Virus record (IMG/VR): IMGVR_UViG_3300025870_000074
Location: 1 to 23,541 of that record
DNA length: 23,541 nucleotides
Direction: 5' to 3' (one strand)
Source: a virus
Within the stretch, counting starts at the first letter, position 1; each line of letters opens with the position of its first letter. Shown here piece after piece: positions 1-12,000 of this stretch. The position numbers were made by a program, and so were the translations under genes. Below the pieces are notes generated by a model, which saw only the letters and a program-made list of their open reading frames with translations, was not told the origin of the DNA and made no database searches.

Positions 1-3000
1 TAATTTTACAAATACTGCATTACTTGTGCTTGGCAGTACACCAAGACTATAAGTTAATGTGCTATCCATAATATAGCTTTGGCTAAAGATTTGACCTTGT
101 CCGTCACTATCTCTAGTATAAACTTTAATATCTAAAGTATCAAGTATTTGTCCTGGTACAAGTTCTTCTGGACCTTTAGATGTTGTTGGTGTAACAAATC
201 CGTCACCGTCTACAACAATGTCTTCGGCATTTAAACCAGTGGCTGTTGAATATACTAAATCTCCGCCGTTAATTTGTGTATCATAACTTGTTGGGTCTAG
301 ACCTATTGATCCATCACTTGACGATTTTCTTACAACAAATACATCTCCGTCTAATAGACTTATACCCAAATCTTGTACCAAAATTGTATCTGTTATGCCG
401 TCACCTATAATGCTATTTGTAATTGCATTAACATTTGTAGCTGATGTTCCAGGAATTTCATCTGTCCCTGCTACAAAATCAGGTGCGTCAATTCTCACAC
501 CATTTTTATATAAATTGTAAACAACGTTATTTTCTAAAGGAGCATTTAATTGTACTGCAATTGTTGATCCGTCTGCTGTAAACACTTCATCTTCAAAAGT
601 ATTTTCAAATACGTCCCAATTATCAGTATACCAGCCTTGTGTATCCCAACCTGATGGCCCGGAAAAATCAAAACTACGTATTTCTACTCCCCCATAATCA
701 ATTCCGTCTAATAACTGCGACAACTCTTTACCAAACATATTTTGTCCTGGCTGATATGCAAATTTAATTCTATCTTCAGCACTTAATAAACTTATAGGCT
801 TTTTATATTTGACTTGAATTGTAGCATTCAATGCAGGCGGTTTAGTAAATGTAATTCTACCCTTTTCCCTATTATATGTTTTAGTTTTATCTTCAATATT
901 AGTAAAGGTATATTTACTACGTAACTGTAGTGTATTGTCTATGTAAACTTCAACCTTCTTTATATCAAGATCCATAGGCCAGCCTAGATCATATCTTACT
1001 CTAGCTCCTGTACCTGTAAATGTTTCTGTTTCGTCAAGTGTATCAAAAGTATAAGATCCAGCATTTCTATCAAACTTCATTGCTACTTTAGTTGATCTTA
1101 CTAATCCGCCGCCTAATACTGCTGTTACTTTTGCAGGAGTACTGTTGTCAATCTGTGAGCCTTCAATTACGACAGTGGGCGCACTTGTATATCCGCTACC
1201 AGGTTCAGTAACTTCAATATGTGTTATTTTTCCGTAGCCAAGATATGCTTTTGCTTCGGCTCCTGTTCCTCCGCCGCCTTGTATTTTAACAATTGGTTCA
1301 AATGTCCAGCCACTGCCTCCGTCGCCAATTTTAATTTCAACAATTTGTTGTCCAATATTATTCTTCCAATTTTGGCGTGGATTAATATCTGTATCAAGAT
1401 TTTGTTCAACGATAACACCATCTTGTATTCTTGCAACACTTGATTCAATACGCTTTGTTTCAGTGCTATATGCCGGACTTAAATCAAAATCTGTTGTTAA
1501 CGAACTAGTATTATCAAGTACATCGTAATTACTTACAAATTCTCTTAGTTTAGTTTTATATGGTTTAAATTCTTCTACAAAATCTTGATAACTTTGTAAG
1601 TTATCGTTGTTAAACGTTATGTCATTTTGATTAAGTGTTCCTTTAATATGTTTGGCTTTTACAAAACTAGTTTTAAACAACCAATCTGCATTAGATTGTT
1701 CAGCCAATACATATCTTATTGTTGACATAAACAACTGGTTATATTCAACTTTTAAGCTACCTATAAAAATATTATCTCTAATAGCTTCTAAAATATTTCT
1801 TATTTCTGTAGAGGGATTAATATCATAAAAAGTATTATCAAATCGTCTATTGTCAAATCCAACAGAGTTTAGATTATAGTTATACACATTTTCTTTAAAC
1901 TGTATTGTACCGTTTTGTCTACCTATAGTTTCATAATTAACCGTATAGTCTTCTGTATCTTCATTGGCAACTTTTCTTAATAATAACCAACCGCCTGATC
2001 CAACATTATTAATTTTAACAACATCATTAATGTTTACTTCTAATGGAAATAGTTGATACGATCCTTCAATGCTAGTTGTAATTGGAGTAAATTGATTAAA
2101 TCCGTCTGCATACCAATCAGTATACTCCCAATAAGCTGTTGTATCATAACTTTGCAGAGCTTTTCTATACCATGTATTAGTTGCGTTATTAAAAGAATAC
2201 AGTGCCCACTTGCCATTAATTTCAATATCTGAAGTTACTAGCACAGTAAATGGTCTAACATTAATTGTTGTTTGATCATTATATTCAGATCCATCATCAA
2301 TTACTTGTGCTTCAGTAACTTGTCCTAAATTATTAATTGTAAGATCAATAACTGCATCTTTGCCTGTGCCAGTAATTGTAACTTTTGGTGCAGACTTATA
2401 TCCACGACCTGGATTATCTATTCTAACTCTTGCAACTCTACCGTTGACAACAATTGGTGTTAATTGTGCATCAAGTATTTTATTCGTACTAATAAACTCT
2501 AATTCGTCTATGCTATCAACACTTATATCCCATAGCTGTGAAATAGTTGTAGGTATGTCATCCTTCTTTAACAAGTTTGATAGGTTATATTCGTCAGTAA
2601 TTAAGTTTTGTTTTAACACTAAATTGATTCGTTCAATAGTTTGTTTTAACGCTTCTATTCTGTTAACAAACATACTTTGACGCGGTCTTGATTGTATACC
2701 GTATCGCATACTTAATGGAATATTAGGATCTGGAATTGTTCTTTCTGCAATATCAAAACCAATTAAACTGTCAAACCATTTACGTTCTAAATCTTGATCC
2801 GGAACACTATCAGGTGAGCCGTCAGCAAACAACTTATATTGATTGTGATAGTTTTGAGTAGTCTTATTAGAAGTATGATATTTAATTTGCAGTACACTAT
2901 CAGTACCGTTGATTAAATCATCACAATTATTAAGAACAAATTTATCTTTTCCTAAGAAACTTATAAATTTATATCCCTGGGTTCTAGGATTAGCAATCAA

Positions 3001-6000
3001 CTCAGCAATACCAATAGTATTAATATTTCTGCCAACTGGAATAGTTCTTTTATTAGTGACCCAAAAGTAGTATAATCTACCAAATGTTTTACTTGTTTCG
3101 TCATATACAATTTTTGACGAAAATCTAGTATTACCATATAGTGAAGTACCACTTACACCATTAGTGTACCCTTTCGGAGTACCAGATAACTGGTCCCAAG
3201 TGTCTGGTAAGTATGCTGATTCGACCCATTCACAAATAAGTATTGTTGCACCAGGTGTTAGCTTATTCCAGTTATTTTTTTGGAAGGTAGTTGTATCCTG
3301 ATAAGGATTAACAAATTTAGCTTTACTCAAATCCCACCAAACTTTTCCAACAGGTTTGTTTGTCCAGGCTATAGCTGGATCAACAAGTGGATCGCTTGTT
3401 AATCCTGTATTATACATAGCAGGATCTGTAGGTAATTTATATGATATTTCTTGATCTGCTGGACCAGCAATTTTACCTTGTATAGGATCAATATAGTCTA
3501 TATAAGAAACAATTCTATTTGAACGCTTATTATATATAAATGCGCCTGCAAATTGTTCAATATTTACCGGCGTACTACCTTGACTTATTACATTCCAAGA
3601 TTTTGTATTAGGCGGTTTTCTATAATCGATTAATATTCCTCGATGATCACGTCCGTCAACATACTGCTGTGGAACACCAATATATGCATGATTGCCTACT
3701 GAATATACATTTTCTCCAAACATAGTTTGGGTTAGTGGATATACAAATTGTTCGCCATATACTAATGTTTTGTTAACATTTTCGTAAACATAAACTACAC
3801 CTTTATCTAGTTTTGTGTTTCTAAAACTAGTAAAGTTTTTATCAAACGTTGTTACAGTGTCTTCTGTTGCGGAATATACCGTAAAATCAAACGTTGTTGG
3901 AATTTTTTGATCACCATTTAAACTTGAAACAAGTAAATCGTCTTGTCCAAAATCTATACTATATCCAAACTTTTCACTTTCTTCGTTATTAGGCGGAGTA
4001 AGAGTTTGTGTTAATTCAAATACGCCAGCATCGTTTTGTGTCCAAACATACACTTCGCCTTGATTAATTTTAGCATTGTCATTTAACGGAGAGCTAATTG
4101 CTATTTGTGTTCCGGATGGACTTAGTGACACTGCCTTTGCCCAAGCCTCATCATTAAACACAATTCCGTTATTTTCAATGTTTGTATTTGGTGCTGAAAT
4201 AACTTGAGAAACTACATACTTGTTATCAACTTCTCTATAAACAATTACTCTAGCATCTGTAGTACTATCTTGTCCATTTATTTTTGCCGTTACCACTAAT
4301 ACATTTGAATCGTCGCTTACGTCAAAATTTTCACTAAACTCTAATACTTCTTCTTGTGGATTAAATGTTTCTTCACCATAAAAATTGTTTGCCGTAATAT
4401 TTGGCAGATAACCCAAATAATCAATTTTAGTACTTACTGATATCCAAGAGTTATTTGTATTTGAAGGATTATTTGCTCCAATATCAATATTAGTTACTGC
4501 TTTCCACAAATTGCTATTATAAGAAACAACATTACCCGCTTTGTAAGAATATGTATTATCAAATTCTCCCATAAACTCAGCATCTTTTCCGTGGCGCCAG
4601 CTAATTTTGTTCCAGTATATAGAATTTAATACATCATTCATTGTTTCTGGTACATCTTTTATTGCAATATAATAGTCGTCTTTATAAAGAATAATATCAC
4701 CTTTACTGTATACTTGCCTTCTATAAACTCCAGCAAAGGATTCTTGCGGTGAAACTCCGTGTCTAAATATTTCAATTGACCCAGGATTGCCGCCTTGACT
4801 TTTACTACCTATTAACAACGTGTAATAATTGCCTGATTGGACTAGTCTTACTTTGTTACCAAATTGTTTATTGTTTTCTCTATGTTCGGATACGAATAGG
4901 TCTTGAAATCTATATCCTCCGTTATTCAATCTTCTATAAATTGCAACAGCGCCTTCGTTTGTTAAACTGTTAGTGGTTCCTTGATCCAACGCAGGAATAT
5001 TATAAACTTGTGTATAATCCTTGTTTAAGCTATAAGGAGGATTTGCTGCTCGTGCAATTCCTGGTTCTAATATTTCAGTAAAGAATGCATATTCTTCATC
5101 AATAATTTCAGGATTGGCAACTATATCAAAATTACTAGTATGTTCAAATACTAGTAATTTTCCAACTAAACTAGTTTGTAATACAATATTATTGTTTACA
5201 TCATCTATTGTAGCAACAACACGGTCTGAATCTGCTTGTCCTCGAAGAATTGTATTTGCTTTTCTTCTAATATTATATTTGCCAATATTAGACTGTTCAC
5301 TAAAATCTCCAGTTAATACTTTTACATATACTCGAATGTTGTTAAAGTTACGCTGTACAAAAACAACTTGTGCAGTACTTGTACTAATGGTTGTCAAAGC
5401 TAACCCGCCTTGTCCGTCTGCAGGCACTTGCACATCTTCAATTATATCACCGACTTGCGGTTGGAAGGCAAACCCATTAAAATCAAACTCACTAAGGGTC
5501 ATATCAATATAACCATCCCATATATCAATAATGGTATGCTGTTTATTTAAAATATCGTAAGATAGTCCTGCGCTTTCAACATCGATTACCCTGTTGTCAA
5601 GTTGATATAGATCAAAGTTGGGGGTTGCTCCAATAGTAAGACTATCAGAATATTGTTTACCAACTCTTACTATCCATTTATTACTAGGCTGATCTGCTTC
5701 AACACCGTCTTGTGCATCTGCTGCTGACGGATCACCTCTATACGATAAGTGGCTTAAAAAGCTCACTCTATTTTTATTCGTTACATATACACCAATATCA
5801 CCCACTGTAGCTTGTACATTATAATATAAATTAGTGTCACGTACAGAATCTTGTTTCTTAACATCAGCATACACTAATCCTCTACCCACATCATAATATC
5901 GAGAGTTATTGTTATATGCCGGAGTTGCAATTTTCCAGTAGCCTGCAACTGATGATGATGTAGAATATGTGTCTTCTTCAGTATAAAATCCTACAAAGTC

Positions 6001-9000
6001 TGTATCATTAATATATAATTCGCCACTAATATCAAAAATACCATTTGAATTTTTAAGGTATATTACTGCGCTATCAGATTTAAATGCAACGTAATCTACT
6101 TCGGCACTACCTGTGTCTGTAGTTATTCTTTGTCCAACTGTAGGTAATGTCACAAAAGTATCAACATACATAATATGATCAACTTTTTCTAAAATAGTAT
6201 GTTCTGCTGTAATAAATGCAGCATTAAGTTCTAGTATTTCTCCGTCAAAGGGAATATAATTATCTATTGTAGGATATGTGAAACTACGTTGATTCCAAAA
6301 TAGACTAAGTTTATCGCCTATTGCAGTACCTAAGTACATGTCTTTCGGAGCACGTATTAACATATGATCTATATTAGGATAATTTGGTAATCCGGGATTA
6401 CCTGCAACTAGTAAATTTAGTGTAGTACTATCAGCATCAGCAGCATTTGCTAAATTAGTGTAAGAATCAAATGTTGAAAACTGTTGGGCGGCAATTTGTG
6501 GTAAAATTTCTCTATTAGCTTTCCATAAACTTTCTCTATATCGAACAATATCATTTTTAACATATGTTGCATCTGGTTGATAATCAAATGTTAATTCTCC
6601 ATCTCCATTAGTTTTATATGCTAACTTAGTTTTAACATTACTGGCTTTTGGAATACCAACTGCCAAGTATTCTCCGTCTGGTGAAACATCAATACTTTTA
6701 CCAAAGTCGCTATTAGTTGGTGTGAACATTTGCGTTTCGTCAATAGTTATTTTTTGTTCAAAATTTAAATTTGCTACATCTCTTGATCTTTTATAAACAG
6801 ATATTTCTCCGTTGCCGGCGCCCGGTGCTGAGATAAACAAATTATTATTATTTTTAGTTACAGCAATACTATCAGTAAATCCTTGATCAGTACTATCATA
6901 ATCTGCAGGATTTACTAAAGTTTCTTGCATACTATAAACTGGATTATTTTGTAGTACTGCCCAATCATCATCGTACTTGTCAACCCACACTTTTTGATTT
7001 TTAACTATATCTTGTCCAATTTCTTCGCTAATCTCTGCAACTGAAGCAACCCTGCTGTCACTAAGATTAACTATAAGATAAGGGACTTCTTCATCAGTAA
7101 ATGGTGTAATATCGTTGTCAAGTGGGGCTTCGACTACAATTTTGTTAAAGCTTCTTTCTCTAATTCTGTATAATCCCAGTAATCCTTGTTTGCCAGCTGC
7201 CTTAAATCCAATATAATTATCTACCTCGTAAATATCGTCTATCCATTTATCAGTAGTAACTTCTAAAAATATAAAATTAGCTGCTGGTGTCTTATTAGTA
7301 ATCGTAATTACTTTAGTTAACTCTGTTATATGTACGTTCTTTGAGCTTAGTTTCGCAACTCCCCAGGAGTCAGTAGCTGTGTTTGTAATCCATATTGTTT
7401 GACCTAATCCAATTTGATTTATATTTACGTTATATAATGTAGTAACATCTCCTGCAACAAAATCAACATCTTCTTCGCTTACATAACCAGCTGTTTTAAC
7501 AAATTCTTCATCTAATACCTTAGTTGGAAATGGTTCGCTTACATAATCTGCAGGTTTACTATACACTTCTCCTGGCAATATCCTATATATATTGTTTAGG
7601 TTACTGCTAGGCAATGTGTTAACAAGTTCAAATGCCTGTGGAGAGTCTTGCATTTTTTTATCATCGAGTTGGAATTCAATTTGTTGAATATCTTCAATAG
7701 CGCCAAATCTACCAGACTGTATTGCCCATTCTTCGTATAATTCTAATGTATCTGTTGTATCACCTAATGCACTAAACAGTTTAGTAAACACATTCATTGT
7801 GCCTTTGTCTGCTATTGCACCTCTATAAAATTTATACTGACTTACATCGTCATTAATAATATTGGCAAGATATTGGCGCTTTTGATAGCCAATTAAATGC
7901 TGAGCCATTCGTTGTTGTTCGCTATCAAAATTATCAGTATCTAAATCATAAAAATCTGCAAATTGGTTGATTTTATAATCAAAGTTTGGTATTAATTCTG
8001 ACTCTGGTTTTTCATTTAATCTATACCAAAAGTTAGAATTAAATAATTCAGTACCAATAACATTTCTTAGTGCTACGTAGTAGTACTGTTTGTATTTTAC
8101 AAGATCTCCAATTTTATAATCTTTCCATTGTTCCCAGTCACCATAAGTTGCATCATCATAAACAAATCCAGGAATGTTTAGTCCGCCGTTCCAGTTATCT
8201 GATCTATATCCGTTAACACGTATTCTTTCTTGTCTATAACCAGTACTTGGATTATATATTAAATCGTTGAATATTGTTTTATTATCAAGCAATACAACAT
8301 GTTCTTTTTGTACTACCGGTAATGACACATGATATAACCCGTCATCAGTTCCTTCTATCGAAACACCAAATGAGTTTTCGTCTCTTATTAAACTACTAAA
8401 GGATGAATCTAAAAAGTCCCCAGATGCTTTGAGTAAACTGTACCCATAAAACTCATCTGCTAGACTATCAATTATACCATAATCTAATTTGACTCGTAAC
8501 TGATTAGCTGATGGACTTATTGCTATTAATGCACCAGATGCCCAACCTTGCGTGGTCCAATACATAAACTCTTTAGCCGACTGCTTCCAATCTTCAACAA
8601 CATTAGCTTCGTTATCAAACTTATTAAATTCAAATCCTAAGTCTAATTGTCTTTCTGCGTATCCTAATAAAAAGTCAACAGTTTCTTGTACTGTATCAAA
8701 TTTTGTTCCGTATGGTAACGTTGAAACTTCAGTTCTAAAATTCTTTTTAAATTTTGCTGTTCTGCCGCCAGTAGTTGGTAATTTTGGAAGTTTTACTGTA
8801 TTATCATCAAATAGTTTTTGGCCTGCTTCACCGGCAGTAGACTTAAAATCATTTGTAGCTTTAAAGAAACTATTGCCGGTGGATATTATCTCGCCAACAA
8901 AATATTGAGTGTTATTGGCGTAAAGTGAAGCTTTTTCGCTTTTTCCACCTACGGTAACTTCTACAAAGGCGGCGCCGCTAACTGTTTTGTAATATTCAAA

Positions 9001-12000
9001 ATACGGTCGTTGCAAACTATATCCGCTGAGTACATACCCGTTTGTAGCTTTTTCTATTAATACACCACTGTATGTTAACAATGTCTTTGGACTACTAGTA
9101 TTTAAGAATACTTTGTAATTTTCTTGTGGAACAAATATGCCGTCACGGGCAAGGGATTGTGTTGGTGATCTACTATCTAATATTAAATTAAAATTTTCTT
9201 TGCTTGTAAATCCTGAAATTTTAATACCAATTTGATTTGTTAAATTTTGCAAATTAGTTCTATAGTCATCATAAACTGTTAACACATCACTAGCAACTAA
9301 ATTATAAATGTAGTTTACAAAGCCAGATGTCATAACTCGTGAATCCGAGTTAGTAGTATTAGGCAATACAAGATCTTTTAAAACTAACTGTTTGTTAGTT
9401 TGTGTATATGTCCATTGTCCGCTTAGATTTCTTTTTATTCTCGATACATCAAACCCAAGACCCATTGTTTTAGCTGGTTGGTTTATTAACATTGCTATCA
9501 TAACAGCAAAGGGATATTCTGAACTATTACGCCATGCATTTTCAATAGGTGCAAAATCACCAAATTTAAAATTTCTTGTAGCACTATTTAATATAAAATC
9601 ATTTGCGTATCCTGATACTAACGGCGATAATAATTTTCCTTGTGAATCAACTGGCAAATGTGTGGTTATATCTGGTCTAGCATAATTTAGATCAAATGTA
9701 ACATTAGAAGGATTTGCTATTTTTCCTTCTTCAATATTTTTCCAAAGTATTAAGTTATCACTTGTATACGGAGCAGGACCGTATACAGTATTCCACCAAG
9801 ACGGTTTTATACTAAATCCTTGTATCTCCCAAGGATGACTGTGCGGACGGTCTGTATCATATGCATGTCGATATATGCCTCTCCAAAATCCAGGATTTGT
9901 ATTTCCGTTTGGAGATAGTGTATCTGTATAATTAAAAGTCCAATCGTTGCCCCTATTATAAAACGTGTTATTAGTATAATTTTGATTATTTAGATTTGAT
10001 TGAATCCATTGTTGAAAATCTGGTAGCAATGTTCTATCTATTTCTTGTTTTGTAAAATTAGACGTTTTAAATTCGCCACCAATAAACTGATCTATATCTA
10101 GTCTCAAATTAGAATAGTCAACTTTAATATTGTTGAAAATACGTTTTTCTAATTCAATTAATAAATTATCTCTAAAATCTTTATATGCCTTTATACGACT
10201 ACCATCGTGTCCTATAATAAATGCAACTCCGTAATCGTATTCAGTTACTTCAGCATCATCATTGCCGGCTATTACTGCTGTATCATTTGTATTAGGAATA
10301 TAAAATAATCTATTTAATCCTTCAAATGTTATAGTCTTAGCAGTAGAATCTGTAGATGCTTCTTTTGCATCTGACCTAGACGTATATAACGGATATGTCC
10401 AGCCTACAAGTCCTTGCTCAATACCTAAAATAGACTTAGTACTAGTTTCAATTTGTCCGTAAACTTTAAATGGTCCGGTAGAATTATTAACAGGTACTGT
10501 GGGCTGTACTGTGTCGTCAATTGTTAACATTGGATTATACTTAGGATATAACCCTAACTTAGTAGGTGTTGGTGAAATAAATGACCCATCAGATGACTCA
10601 TATTCATAAATTTCAATAATGTCATTTTCTAACTGTCCTGCATCAATAGTTATGTAGCCAGCATTATCAAAGTTATAATCTTTGTTGTATGTTATTTGAG
10701 TACCATTAAGATAGACTAATAAACCTTTTGGAGTTAAATCTTTTAGTGTAAAAGTTTCAGTTAACGGGTAGTCTAGTGTTCTACGATCTAATACTGCATA
10801 TTCAATCCTATTAGAAGAACCATAAGGTATCATATCAGAGAAATAAAACGGTTGTGATTTTATTTTATCTTTGTTTACTTCAGCCAATATTAAATCTACA
10901 TGAGTTTTTGTTGCTCCGTCATACCCTAGATTTGTAGCGGTATCAATAAAGGTTCTTTTAAAACGTGCATATTCATTTTTAGCATATTTTAATGCTTTGA
11001 CAATATTATATTCTTTGTTTGTAATATGATACAAAGGAAGATTAATTGGACCACTATGCTTTACAAAGCGTTTGCCAAATTGATCTAACTCTCCAAGGTC
11101 ACGTAGATTATTTGCACCTAAGAACTTACCAGTAAAGTTTGGTAAATCTTCTAACATACTATCTACATGATCAATTACTTCGCCTAAAGTAAATTGCACA
11201 ATGTCATCATTTAATGGATTGCGTTCCAAGTTGTAGGGAAATTCATAATATCCGTTTTGATTTTTTATTGTTTTAGTATCAGTTTTTACCTTAATAACAT
11301 CGCCGACATTTAAATCGTTAACGAATTGTATTTGTACAACAGGATCTGTTTTATTGATATTATAATCTGTAGTTAATAATTGTATTTTATTGTTTACAAA
11401 TACTACTACTTTTAAATCAGTAATTTTAAATGGATTGTCATATACATCAATATTAAAATTATTTTTTTGCGTATCAGTTGCTGCATATTCTCTAACAACA
11501 AATTGTTTTGATGTTTGAGGAGTATTACTAAAACCGTTAGCATAACTAAAAGTTGTTAAATTTTTATACTTCTTTAAATACCCAGAGCTGATTGCACTAG
11601 TTTGCACTGTGTTTGCTACTTCGTATTCAAATGTATCACTTAATAAATTAAAACTAAACAATATATCGCCGGAATTGTCAATATTTCTATAAGATAATGG
11701 AAATCCTAATTCAGTATCAGATGTTCCTTCACCTTCTAAGTATGAAAATAGTTTAGTTCCTTGAAAATTTGTTTGCGGGTAATATGTTGTAGACGAAAAA
11801 CTGTTACCATTAACATCGCATACTTCAAAAAGTGGCTGCTGGTTTGTTTTTGTTTTTTCTTGTGCCTTTACCCATGTATTATTGTGATAGTGATAGCTTT
11901 TACCTGCATTTACTTGGCCTTGTGTAACTAAAATAGTTTCAAGATCTAGCGGTGTAGTGTCTGCTGTTTCAATTAACGAAACCTGTCTATTGTTTCCAAT

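Larger units (their letters stand above)
3661..4863 (-). repeat. FG-GAP/beta-propeller-like motifs 3-6 (residues 2937-3337)
   Basis: The motifs start at residue 2937 (FGNKVRLVQSGNYYTLLIGS), 3177 (WAKAVSLSPSGTQIAISSP, followed by GEVYVW), 3235 (FGYSIDFGQDDLLVSS) and 3318 (FGENVYSVGNHAYIGVP). The two CBM-like modules 3 and 4 fall between the first and second motif of this group. Spacing is irregular (240, 58 and 83 residues), so blades appear to carry insertions. Confidence 0.5.

Noticed and set aside
1224-1448. Short minus-strand frame of 74 codons
   Set aside because: It is in another frame within the giant gene, over the G-x-G-W/Y repeats that make sense in the main frame.
5114-5512. Plus-strand frame of 132 codons
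   Set aside because: It is opposite the giant protein's coding frame, has no recognisable motif and no ribosome site.
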